Source of the DNA: CAZLMG01 sp964560765
GTDB lineage: Bacteria; Bdellovibrionota_B; Oligoflexia; Oligoflexales; CAZLMG01
NCBI GenBank assembly: GCA_964560765.1
Contig: CAZLMG010000001.1
Coordinates: 1-64,000 of the forward strand
Length of the DNA stretch: 64,000 bases
Direction: 5' to 3'
Shown here: positions 1 to 7,265 of the stretch, one piece after another
Layout of the letters: each line of letters opens with the position of its first letter
Position numbering within the stretch: the stretch's first letter is position 1
Notes under the pieces: model-generated
Databases searched by the model: none
What the model was told of the DNA's origin: nothing
Seen by the model: only the letters and a program-made list of their open reading frames with translations
Program-made: the position numbers and the translations under genes

Positions 1-2
1 AC

Positions 3-782
3 CCAAATTTTGAATTCGCGTGGCAAGTTGGAGAAAGTGGAACGTTTTCGTCGCGTTCCAGCGATGAAAGCCCGTCCCAGAGTGAACGAGGGAGGCTCAG
101 CGAACGAGCCACATACATGGCATTATTTGCGCGGACATCCCCTCACACGGTGCATGTGCTTCGGCCCCAAATCAATGGATACAGCGTTAACTCAGCTGAA
201 ATGACCTTCAATAACCAGAATTGTACCGTCGTTTTTGCTTCGGAGGTTCTCTCTGTGTCGGACGAAGGTGTCACCCACTTTGCATTTGCCTGTAAGCAGG
301 GCTCTCAAACCGACGCTACAGCAACACTCCTCGTCGGGCGCATGCCTTTAAGCGGTGCGGCAACGCTCTTTGCCATTAACGCGCCAGATATCCTCGATTT
401 TTCGCGAGACAGAGCACCCTATTTGCAGGTTGACGAATTCGGCACCGCTCACTTGCTTTACGTCAGCAAATCGACGCTGCAACTTTGGCATGTCACCTTC
501 AACATGGATAATGACGTCAATGTCGAGACCGTTGACGTCACTCTAGACACCCCAGCAACATCAATCGCCGGCTCCTACGGCTCGCTGCGGGCTCAGCGGC
601 AGGCGAATGGCAAAATTCACGTCTTGCTACATGCCCAAATTGACAACGAGAACGCGACATCGACTTGGTCGGTGCACTACGGCGTCTTCGTTCCTGGCTC
701 GGGAAACCTTTCAGCACGGGCGATTACCACGTCGCACGCCCCCCAGGAGCTGCTCAGCAATATCGTCGTCTACAGTCCTTAA
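3..782 (+). CDS. C-terminal part of a lipoprotein-family surface protein, cut by the window edge
   Basis: The reading frame is open from the first bases, so the gene begins upstream and only its last 259 or so residues are visible; the first internal ATG, at 117, is probably not the start. The tail matches the end of the lipoprotein encoded at 58501..60171: 'DEFGTAHLLY' pairs with 'DTAGTTHMLF', 'GKIHVLLH' with 'GNLHVVTY', and 'YGVFVPGSGNL' with 'HGIYIPGASKL', in the same order and with similar spacing, and both proteins end a few residues later. I infer two paralogues of one beta-rich exported family about 58 kb apart. No catalytic motif is visible and the function is unknown. A lipobox would be expected on the missing N-terminus. 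Confidence is high that this is coding and moderate for the paralogy. Confidence 0.8.
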   Translation, partial: PNFEFAWQVGESGTFSSRSSDESPSQSERGRLSERATYMALFARTSPHTVHVLRPQINGYSVNSAEMTFNNQNCTVVFASEVLSVSDEGVTHFAFACKQGSQTDATATLLVGRMPLSGAATLFAINAPDILDFSRDRAPYLQVDEFGTAHLLYVSKSTLQLWHVTFNMDNDVNVETVDVTLDTPATSIAGSYGSLRAQRQANGKIHVLLHAQIDNENATSTWSVHYGVFVPGSGNLSARAITTSHAPQELLSNIVVYSP

Positions 783-1277
783 GCCTAATTCTGCCGCCGG
801 CGCGTTTCCGCGCTGCGCCAAGCCCCATCAGCTGTCACCGTGACTTTCCCAGGTCCGATTCAGGTATTGCCTCGGTATTTGAATCCTGAGCGACTGGCCT
901 ACTCGGACCCACCTGCATTTCGACGGCCAACACCTGGCGACTTTGAGCATGGGACGCCATCACTTCTTACACAAAAACCGTCTTCTAACGTAAAACTACA
1001 TTTCCCAAGGCTAGGATGCTTCAATCCCCTCGGAGGCCGCACCAACCGTAGAACAACGCGGGATCTTCCATTACAATCCGTACAATGGTACGTACAAGAA
1101 TCCAATCACGGGACAGGTATATTACTGATTCCAGCTGAATTTGGGCCAGGCGACGCATTTGGCCGCGGTTCTGTAAAGTAACACCCAGTTATAGCCGCAG
1201 AATTTCGCTTTCCGCTGCGGCTCTTCTTTGCTACGTTCAGCCGGCTCGAGCAAATGAATTCATGGCTTTGGGAACTC
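783..1277. other. Gene-poor stretch with a possible coding remnant
   Basis: No convincing gene with a start codon lies here. A plus-strand frame from 1015 to the TGA at 1126..1128 encodes a natural-looking tail, 'FHYNPYNGTYKNPITGQVYY', but it has no ATG, GTG or TTG and meets a TAG at 1012. It may be the end of a decayed gene. A hairpin terminator follows at 1193. The longer overlapping frame at 840..1181 has a composition unlike a protein. Confidence 0.4.
1193..1230 (+). terminator. Rho-independent terminator candidate
   Basis: An 8-bp perfect stem, AGCCGCAG (1193..1200) and CTGCGGCT (1215..1222), encloses a 14-nt loop and is followed by the pyrimidine-rich CTTCTTTG. It closes the transcript from the left-edge gene or the remnant before the next gene. 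The T-tract is short, so termination may be partial. Confidence 0.55.
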
Positions 1278-2051
1278 ATGCTGAACGTTCAGAGAATGTG
1301 GGTCATCATTCGCACAGGTATCCTCATCGCCCTCACCGGCGTTGCGTGCGCCGCCCCGCGCTCGACCATTCAGATGGGCATGCAGCCCGAGTATACGACG
1401 CACGTGCCGGCGCGCACTGCTGTATTGCCTTGTCAGCGCTGGCCCGAACAATCTCGCTATGCAGGTCTGCCTCTTTCCAACGCCGAGGCGGAAGAGTTCG
1501 CCTTGTTATGCAGCCGGATCGATGAATTCATCCTCAACGGTTTCAAAGATCAGCCCTACATGCGTGGGTTCTCACCCAAAGCCGTGGCAAAACTACTGCA
1601 GCAGGCAGGACAAGAGGGGCTGGTGGCCAAGCTTCCCAGTCTTTGGCAACACCAAGCCGATAGCTGTGGTACTTGCACCAATGCCGCCGCCTATTATCGC
1701 GCGTCCATCGCTGCCCGCACACCTTGGCGATCCTGGTTAGGAGAGTTTTCCGCCGCAGCCCGCAATGCGGATGCCCTGTTGCTGCCGTTTGTTACCTACG
1801 CCTATTCCGATACGATCAACGACCGTGGGCTTCTCGTTGCGCGCCGGGTTCTCAGCATGACGATACTGCTTATCGATACCAACAATGGCGATTTGATTTG
1901 GGCGGGTGGACGCAGCACCCAGGCGACAAACCAACGCTTGATGGCCGCGGCCAGCACCGCAGCTCCGGCACCACCGACCTGGGAGTCTGCTTGCGACCGC
2001 CTCCTGACGGAAGACATCTGGCGGCAATTCCCTGGCCGCGTTCTCAATTGA
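1278..2051 (+). CDS. Exported protein, possible lipoprotein resembling the MXAN_6521/LA_1396 type
   Basis: About 257 residues. The N-terminus has a basic and hydrophobic signal segment ending 'LTGVAC', a weak lipobox, so lipoprotein or ordinary signal-peptide processing are both possible. Starts at 1254, 1278 and 1296 are all in frame and none has a good SD; 1278 is preferred because GGGAA lies just upstream. The C-terminal half contains 'DALLLPFVTYAYSD' and 'TILLIDTNNGDLIW', a pattern seen in CsgG-like and MXAN_6521-type periplasmic lipoproteins, where a beta strand precedes an 'LWDxxxGxxxW' element. Four cysteines ('SCGTC' and others) may form disulfides. It ends 24 bases before the acyl-CoA carboxylase operon and could be co-transcribed with it. 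The family assignment is tentative. Confidence 0.7.
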   Translation: MLNVQRMWVIIRTGILIALTGVACAAPRSTIQMGMQPEYTTHVPARTAVLPCQRWPEQSRYAGLPLSNAEAEEFALLCSRIDEFILNGFKDQPYMRGFSPKAVAKLLQQAGQEGLVAKLPSLWQHQADSCGTCTNAAAYYRASIAARTPWRSWLGEFSAAARNADALLLPFVTYAYSDTINDRGLLVARRVLSMTILLIDTNNGDLIWAGGRSTQATNQRLMAAASTAAPAPPTWESACDRLLTEDIWRQFPGRVLN

Positions 2052-2075
2052 GATCACACGAAGGATCAACGACCC

Positions 2076-3662
2076 ATGACGCTACCGACGATGTCTGAAA
2101 AACTGTCTCAGTTGCAGGAAAAGCGCACGCAAGCGGCCCTCGGAGGCGGCGCTGATCGCATCGCCGCGCAACACGAACGCGGCAAGATGACTGCCCACGA
2201 ACGCCTTGACTATCTGCTGGATGCTGGCAGCTTCATCGAATTGGATGCGTTTGTGGAGCATCGCTGCCAAGATTTTGGCTTGGCCGGCAAAGGCATCTTG
2301 GGCGATGGCGTGGTCACTGGTTTTGGTACCATCGATGGCCGCTTGGTCTATGTGTTTTCGCAGGACTTTACCGTGCTCGGTGGCAGCCTCTCCGAGACGA
2401 ACGCCCAAAAGATCTGCAAGGTCATGGACCTTGCGGTCAAACACGGGGCTCCGATCATCGGTCTCAACGATTCGGGCGGTGCCCGCATTCACGAGGGCGT
2501 GGCCAGTTTGGGCGGCTATGCGGACATCTTTTTTCGCAATGCCCGAGCCAGCGGCGTTGTGCCGCAACTGAGTTTAATCTTGGGCCCCTGTGCCGGCGGT
2601 GCGGTCTACTCACCCGCTCTCACTGACTTCATCTTTATGGTTGATCACACCAGTCACATGTTTATCACTGGTCCGGACGTCATCAAGACCGTGACCGGCG
2701 AAGAGGTCACTTTCGACGCCCTTGGCGGAGCCAAGGCACAGACAGAGACCAGCGGTGTCGCCGATCTGCGCATGCCTTCAGAGGCCGAATTGCTTTTGGC
2801 CACGCGCCGCCTGCTGACGTATTTGCCGTCCAACAACCAGGACGCGGTGCCCACATTCAGCAATCCGGATTTGGACACCTCCCCATCGATGCAGGCGACG
2901 CTGGCGGAGCGACGGGAATCGCTGGCCCAGATCGTCCCCGACAACGCCAATCAACCGTACGACATGCGTCAACTCATTCAAGGCATCATCGATCCCGATT
3001 CCTTTTTTGAGATCAAGCCGGGCTATGCGCAAAACATGGTCTGCGGCTTTGCGCGTCTCGCGGGTCAGTCGGTTGGTATCGTCGCCAATAATCCCAACCA
3101 CATGGCCGGTGTATTGGACATCAACGGCAGCATCAAGGGCGCTCGCTTTGTGCGATTCTGCGATGCCTTCAACATCCCGCTGATCACCCTCGTTGATGTC
3201 CCAGGATTTTTGCCGGGGCTGGATCAAGAACGCGGTGGCATCATTCGCCACGGGGCTAAATTGCTGTACGCCTTTTGCGAAGCCACCGTACCAAAATTGA
3301 CGGTGGTGGTGCGCAAAGCCTATGGCGGCGCCTACGACGTCATGAGCTCCAAACACATCGGAGCCGACTTGAATCTGGCTTGGCCGGGGGCGGAAATTGC
3401 CGTTATGGGCTCTGAGGGTGCCAGCAACATCATCTTCCGTCGCGAGATCGCCGAAGCCAAAGATCCTGCTGCCAAACGCCGTGAGCTTGCCGAAGAATAC
3501 GCGCGTAAATTTGCCACCCCATATCAAGCTGCTGCCCGTGGCTATATCGACGCGGTGATATTCCCGTCGGAAACTCGCAGCTACTTGGTGCGCGGACTCG
3601 CGGCCGCCTCGGCGAAACGAGAGACAGCGCCGCGGCGCAAACACGGAAATATCCCGCTTTAA
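2076..3662 (+). CDS. pccB: Acyl-CoA carboxylase, carboxyltransferase (beta) subunit, probably propionyl-CoA type
   Basis: This 528-residue protein is the carboxyltransferase of a biotin-dependent acyl-CoA carboxylase; it moves the carboxyl group from carboxybiotin to propionyl-CoA or a similar acyl-CoA in the cytoplasm. Both crotonase-fold halves are present. 'NDSGGARIHEG' and 'GPCAGGAVYSPAL' (about residue 170) form the first CoA and oxyanion region. 'DVPGFLPGLDQERGGIIRHG' (from about 374) and 'KAYGGAYDVMSSK' form the second. Length and motifs match PccB rather than split AccA/AccD. AAGGA lies 10 bases before the ATG; a second ATG five codons later is also possible. The biotin carboxylase follows 37 bases downstream. 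Exact substrate, propionyl- versus methylcrotonyl- or acetyl-CoA, cannot be read from motifs alone. Confidence 0.95.
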   Translation: MTLPTMSEKLSQLQEKRTQAALGGGADRIAAQHERGKMTAHERLDYLLDAGSFIELDAFVEHRCQDFGLAGKGILGDGVVTGFGTIDGRLVYVFSQDFTVLGGSLSETNAQKICKVMDLAVKHGAPIIGLNDSGGARIHEGVASLGGYADIFFRNARASGVVPQLSLILGPCAGGAVYSPALTDFIFMVDHTSHMFITGPDVIKTVTGEEVTFDALGGAKAQTETSGVADLRMPSEAELLLATRRLLTYLPSNNQDAVPTFSNPDLDTSPSMQATLAERRESLAQIVPDNANQPYDMRQLIQGIIDPDSFFEIKPGYAQNMVCGFARLAGQSVGIVANNPNHMAGVLDINGSIKGARFVRFCDAFNIPLITLVDVPGFLPGLDQERGGIIRHGAKLLYAFCEATVPKLTVVVRKAYGGAYDVMSSKHIGADLNLAWPGAEIAVMGSEGASNIIFRREIAEAKDPAAKRRELAEEYARKFATPYQAAARGYIDAVIFPSETRSYLVRGLAAASAKRETAPRRKHGNIPL

Positions 3663-3699
3663 CGGCCCCTGCCGAGATATCGACTTGGAGGCTTCGAAA

Positions 3700-5232
3700 G
3701 TGAAAAACATGACTGAATACTATCGCCCCTTCCGCCGCGTTCTGGTCGCCAACCGCGCCGAGATTGCTGTGCGGATCATTCGCGCCCTGCGCGATCTACA
3801 CTTGGAATCCGTCGCCGTTTATTCCGATGCCGATGCGGACAGCACCCATCGGCATCTTGCCGACTTTGCCGTTCGCCTGCCGGGGCGTACTTCGGCGCAA
3901 ACCTACTTGAACGTTCCGGAACTGCTACGCGCGGCAAAAGCGGCGGGCGCCGAGGCTGTGCATCCTGGCTACGGCTTTCTCTCGGAAAACGCTGCGTTTG
4001 CTCAGGCCGTACGCGACGCGGGCATGGTCTTTATTGGCCCGTCCCCATCAGCCATGCAACAAATGGGCGACAAGGTCGAAGCCAAGCGTCTGATGAAACT
4101 TGCCGGAGTACCGACCGTCCCTGGATCCGAGGGGCCGTTGCGCGATGCCGCGGATCTGCAGGCCTTTGCCCAAATGCACGGATATCCCCTCATTCTCAAG
4201 GCAGCTGCTGGTGGCGGCGGTCGGGGCATGCGCGTCGTCCGGCAGGATAGCGAATTGGCAGCAGCCCTCGCCTCATGCCAACGGGAAGCACAGGATTACT
4301 TCGGCGATCCCCGCGTCTTTTGCGAGCGCTACATCGAGCGCCCTCGCCATATTGAGTTTCAGGTGATGTGCGATAGCCACGGCAACGGCGTGCATCTGTT
4401 CGAGCGCGACTGTTCGATTCAACGGCGCCATCAAAAGCTGATCGAAGAGGCTCCCAGCCACTTTCTGAACTCCGAGCAACGAGCGCGCCTAGGCGCACAA
4501 GCGTTGGCGGCGGCGCAAGCGGTCAACTATGTGGGCGCGGGTACCGTGGAGTTTATCTGCGAATCTCCTGACCGCTGTTACTTCATGGAGATGAACACTC
4601 GGATTCAAGTTGAGCATCCGGTCACGGAAATGATCACGGGTTGCGATCTGGTGCAGGAACAGATTCGCGCGGCGCAAGGTAAAACACTGTCTTGGCAGCA
4701 AAGCGATATTCAAATCAAGGGCTGGGCCTTTGAAGCTCGAATCAACGCCGAAGATCCCGCTCAAGACTTTATGCCGTCGCCAAACATGATCACCGGTTTG
4801 CACCTGCCGGCGGGTCCCGGCATTCGCTGGGACACCCACATCTTCGCCGGTTACCGCATTCCGCAAGAGTACGACTCCATGATCGCCAAGTTGATCGTGC
4901 ATGGAGCAACGCGAGAAGAGGCTCTGGACCGCATGTGCCGCGCCCTGCGCGAGCTGGTCGTCGAAGGAGTGCCCACGACGGCGCGTTTTCATCTGGCCCT
5001 GGCACGGCATCCGCTGTTTCGTGCCGCCGAGATTGACACCAGCTTTTTGGCCGTGCACGGTGGCAAACTTTTGCCTGAACCCGAGCCAACAATCGACATT
5101 CAGGAGATCGGCGCCATTGTTACAGCGTTGACCGTGGCCGCAAAACTTCAGGATCAACCACCCGATGCCACGAACTCGCGACAGGCTTGGCAGGACATCT
5201 CCCGTCGTGAAGCGTTGCGGAGTCTGACATGA
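3700..5232 (+). CDS. accC: Biotin carboxylase subunit of acyl-CoA carboxylase
   Basis: 510 residues of the ATP-grasp biotin carboxylase family, which carboxylates the biotin carrier using ATP and bicarbonate. Seen: the N-terminal 'VLVANRAEIAVRIIRA', 'HPGYGFLSENAAF', the ATP-binding glycine loop 'KAAAGGGGRGMRVV' (about residue 167), 'ERDCSIQRRHQKLIEEAPS' and 'MEMNTRIQVEHPVTE' (about 298). Biotin carboxylase C-terminal domain follows. The start is chosen as GTG at 3700, which has GGAGG at 3687..3691 eight bases upstream; an earlier in-frame TTG at 3685 lies inside that SD and is not credible, and the ATG at 3709 is too far. The stop overlaps the next ATG as ATGA, implying translational coupling with the biotin carrier. 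No biotinyl domain is fused, so this is the AccC-like rather than the full PccA architecture. Confidence 0.95.
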   Translation: MKNMTEYYRPFRRVLVANRAEIAVRIIRALRDLHLESVAVYSDADADSTHRHLADFAVRLPGRTSAQTYLNVPELLRAAKAAGAEAVHPGYGFLSENAAFAQAVRDAGMVFIGPSPSAMQQMGDKVEAKRLMKLAGVPTVPGSEGPLRDAADLQAFAQMHGYPLILKAAAGGGGRGMRVVRQDSELAAALASCQREAQDYFGDPRVFCERYIERPRHIEFQVMCDSHGNGVHLFERDCSIQRRHQKLIEEAPSHFLNSEQRARLGAQALAAAQAVNYVGAGTVEFICESPDRCYFMEMNTRIQVEHPVTEMITGCDLVQEQIRAAQGKTLSWQQSDIQIKGWAFEARINAEDPAQDFMPSPNMITGLHLPAGPGIRWDTHIFAGYRIPQEYDSMIAKLIVHGATREEALDRMCRALRELVVEGVPTTARFHLALARHPLFRAAEIDTSFLAVHGGKLLPEPEPTIDIQEIGAIVTALTVAAKLQDQPPDATNSRQAWQDISRREALRSLT

Positions 5233-5777
5233 AATGGATCGTCGAAGCGTTTAAGAACAAGCACAACGTGCAGCTACCCGACCGCATTCCGGTGGATCAG
5301 CCGTTCACCATGACGATCAATGGTCGAACCGTGGAAGCTACCTGGCATCCTCGCCATCGCACCTTGCACTTGCAGCAAGGACATGGCGCGGCGAAGATCG
5401 TACGGATACTTTCGCAGAGCGCCACGCGTCCAGGCGGTGGCATGAATTGGAACAACGACGTCGCCTTTACGACCGCCGCAACTGCCGATCCCGTACATAT
5501 TAAATCGCGACTGCGCATTGACACCCCCGGTCAAGAGAGCCGCGCCGTCAGTTTGGCGGCTGCAGGCACAGTCATCGAGGCGCCGATGACCGGCAAAGTT
5601 TTACGTGTCTTGGTTGCCAACGATCAGTCGGTCAAGGCTGGCGATACCCTGCTCATCATTGAAGCGATGAAGATGGAAAATCGAATACTCGCCCCGGATG
5701 ATGGCGTCGTCTTCAACCTGCGCACCAGCGACGGGGTCCTGGTGAAGGTGGGCGATGAACTTGTCAGCCTCAAGTAG
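5229..5777 (+). CDS. Biotin carboxyl carrier protein of the acyl-CoA carboxylase
   Basis: 182 residues. The C-terminal biotinyl domain (about 112-182) includes 'APMTGKVLRVLV' and the biotinylation motif 'EAMKME', with Lys148 the expected biotin attachment residue. The N-terminal 100 residues are a beta-rich region with a Gly/Asn-rich linker and are not recognised; they may dock to the carboxylase. The ATG overlaps the biotin carboxylase stop by four bases, and the 3' end overlaps pgpA by 23 bases. Together the three genes encode the complete carboxylase with its carrier on a separate chain. The carrier must be loaded by a biotin protein ligase not seen in this window. Confidence 0.93.
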   Translation: MKWIVEAFKNKHNVQLPDRIPVDQPFTMTINGRTVEATWHPRHRTLHLQQGHGAAKIVRILSQSATRPGGGMNWNNDVAFTTAATADPVHIKSRLRIDTPGQESRAVSLAAAGTVIEAPMTGKVLRVLVANDQSVKAGDTLLIIEAMKMENRILAPDDGVVFNLRTSDGVLVKVGDELVSLK

Positions 5778-6285
5778 ACAGCACCGCACGCTGCGCAGTT
5801 GGCACAGCTGGATGGCCACGGCCGGGGGGATTGGCCTGGTTCCGAAAGCCCCGGGAACGTTTGGCTCGCTGCCCGGACTGGCGGTGGGCTATGGCCTGGT
5901 GCAGTGGACATTGACACTCCAGGCGCAAAGTTGGTCCATGTCTGCCATTGTTGCCTTGCTCACTGCACTCTTTGCTGCGTCCACCGCTGTCGCTGTACGC
6001 GCCATCGCCGGTACAGAGCGCGCTTGGGGCGAGCATGATCCAGGTGCCATCGTCATTGACGAAGTCATCGGGCAAGCCCTAGCCGTCGCCATCATCGCAT
6101 CGACGACCTGGATGTCGCTGCTGGCGGCCTTTGTCATGTTTCGAATTCTTGATATTGCCAAACCTTGGCCCATTTCCTGGGTCGATCAGAAAGTGGGTGG
6201 AGCCTGGGGCACCATGCTGGACGATGTTTTGGCCGGGGCCATGGCCGGGGCGTTGGTCTTGGCTGGGCATGCGATTTTTTTGTAA
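5755..6285 (+). CDS. pgpA: Phosphatidylglycerophosphatase A
   Basis: 176 residues of the PgpA family, an inner-membrane enzyme that dephosphorylates phosphatidylglycerophosphate to phosphatidylglycerol. Signature segments are 'GIGLVPKAPGTFGSLPG', 'DPGAIVIDEVIGQ', and 'FRILDIAKPWPI' with the following 'DDVLAGAMAG', which hold the conserved acidic and glycine residues. Three or four hydrophobic helices are visible. The ATG lies inside the end of the biotin-carrier gene, so it is probably translated from the same mRNA. The pairing with acyl-CoA carboxylase has a loose lipid-metabolism logic. Assignment is secure. Confidence 0.93.
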   Translation: MNLSASSRQHRTLRSWHSWMATAGGIGLVPKAPGTFGSLPGLAVGYGLVQWTLTLQAQSWSMSAIVALLTALFAASTAVAVRAIAGTERAWGEHDPGAIVIDEVIGQALAVAIIASTTWMSLLAAFVMFRILDIAKPWPISWVDQKVGGAWGTMLDDVLAGAMAGALVLAGHAIFL

Positions 6286-6337
6286 ATATATGATTTAACT
6301 GATCTTTACCACGCCTTACCGGCCCGCATCCGGCCTA

Positions 6338-6346
6338 TGCTATAAT
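6338..6346 (+). promoter_or_regulatory. Extended -10 promoter element
   Basis: TGCTATAAT is a perfect TATAAT with a TGn extension, about 54 bases before the small lipoprotein start at 6400. No good -35 hexamer is at the usual spacing, as is common for extended -10 promoters. Confidence 0.65.
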
Positions 6347-6399
6347 CGTATTAAACGATTCCATGAAATTGCAGCACATTTCGTAATGCGAGGTCGGTG

Positions 6400-6636
6400 A
6401 TGCATGCACGTTCTATGATTCGCTCTTTGAGCATGACGGCGATCGCGGTTTTCGCAACGCTGACTCTGCTCAATAGTTGTGCAAGCGGTGGCGGCGGTAC
6501 CGTCGTTGGCAACGAGAGCGGGTCCGCACCCATCAACCAAGAAGAATCTAATGCCTACAAAAAGGCAATTGTGCGCTGTTACAAGATCGGCGGCACGCGC
6601 GTCGTCAAAATCGAAGGCACCTTGCGCTGTTACTAG
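6400..6636 (+). CDS. Small lipoprotein of unknown function
   Basis: 78 residues. A signal peptide ends in a good lipobox 'LLNSC', giving a mature chain of about 51 residues that begins CASGGGG, followed by a flexible stretch and a C-terminal segment with two cysteines ('RCYKIGG' and 'TLRCY') that may pair. The ATG at 6400 is preferred over the adjacent GTG at 6397 because GAGG at 6390..6393 is six bases upstream. It has its own promoter (6338) and terminator (6647), so it is a single-gene transcript and probably a real, separately expressed small envelope lipoprotein. No family recognised. Confidence 0.8.
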   Translation: MHARSMIRSLSMTAIAVFATLTLLNSCASGGGGTVVGNESGSAPINQEESNAYKKAIVRCYKIGGTRVVKIEGTLRCY

Positions 6637-6646
6637 AAATCTCTGC

Positions 6647-6675
6647 GAGCGCTGATCTGGCGCTCTAAGGTTTTT
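6647..6675 (+). terminator. Rho-independent terminator
   Basis: Stem GAGCGC (6647..6652) and GCGCTC (6660..6665) with a 7-nt loop, then TAAGG and TTTTT. It lies 10 bases after the small lipoprotein stop. Confidence 0.6.
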
Positions 6676-6727
6676 CCGCCCCATTTTTCCTGACCCTTTT
6701 CCTTGCCCCTCTTCGCGTCTCCTTTGC

Positions 6728-6755
6728 TTGCCAAATCCGCTAGTTCCAGTATGAT
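6728..6755 (+). promoter_or_regulatory. Sigma70-type promoter for ndk
   Basis: A -35-like TTGCCA (6728..6733) and -10-like TATGAT (6750..6755) are separated by 16 bases. The predicted transcription start, about 6762, leaves a 65-base leader before the ndk start at 6827. Confidence 0.5.
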
Positions 6756-6826
6756 CGGCGATCCAAGGGTCCGCCGCTAACGGCACAAATTTTCATCGTC
6801 ATTTGTCCATGTCTGAGGAGTTCTTT

Positions 6827-7255
6827 GTGGTTGAACGCACGCTTTCCATTATCAAGCCAGACGGCGTAAAGAGAAATCTGATCGGCAAGATCGTTGGCCG
6901 CTTTGAAGAAGAGGGTCTAAAGATTTCTGCCATGAACATGAAGTGGCTGAGCCGGCAAGAAGCCGAAGGCTTCTATGCGGTGCACCGTGCTCGTCCATTC
7001 TTTGGCGAGTTGGTCGACTTCATGGTCTCTGGCCCCGTCGTTATCATGTGCCTCGAAGGCGAAAATGCCATCGCCAAGAACCGCGAAATCATGGGTGCTA
7101 CAAATCCAGCGCAAGCCGCCGAAGGCACCATCCGTCGCATGTTCTCCCAGTCCATCGGTGAAAACACCGTACATGGCTCGGACAGCCCCGAAACCGCGCG
7201 CCAGGAAGTTGCCTACTTCTTTCCTGGAACGTCCGTTATGACCAACTTCGCCTGA
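6827..7255 (+). CDS. ndk: Nucleoside diphosphate kinase
   Basis: 142 residues; transfers the gamma phosphate of ATP to nucleoside diphosphates through a phosphohistidine. The active-site segment 'NTVHGSDSPETA' places the catalytic histidine at residue 116, and 'TLSIIKPDGVKRN' at the N-terminus and 'FYAVHRARPFF' are typical. The GTG at 6827 is chosen because GAGGAG ends six bases upstream and the resulting protein starts 'MVERTLSIIKPDG' like most Ndk; the upstream ATG at 6809 and TTG at 6803 would add residues encoded by the SD itself. The end is 10 bases before tex, so ndk, tex, mtnP and the thioesterase probably form one operon. Confidence 0.95.
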   Translation: MVERTLSIIKPDGVKRNLIGKIVGRFEEEGLKISAMNMKWLSRQEAEGFYAVHRARPFFGELVDFMVSGPVVIMCLEGENAIAKNREIMGATNPAQAAEGTIRRMFSQSIGENTVHGSDSPETARQEVAYFFPGTSVMTNFA

Positions 7256-7265
7256 GAACTTATTC

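Noticed and set aside
840..1181. 113-codon plus-strand open frame
   Set aside because: No SD, unusual Pro/Arg composition, and it overlaps a better-looking peptide tail in another frame.
2778..3710. 310-codon minus-strand open frame
   Set aside because: Antisense shadow of the carboxyltransferase gene, whose motifs are complete.
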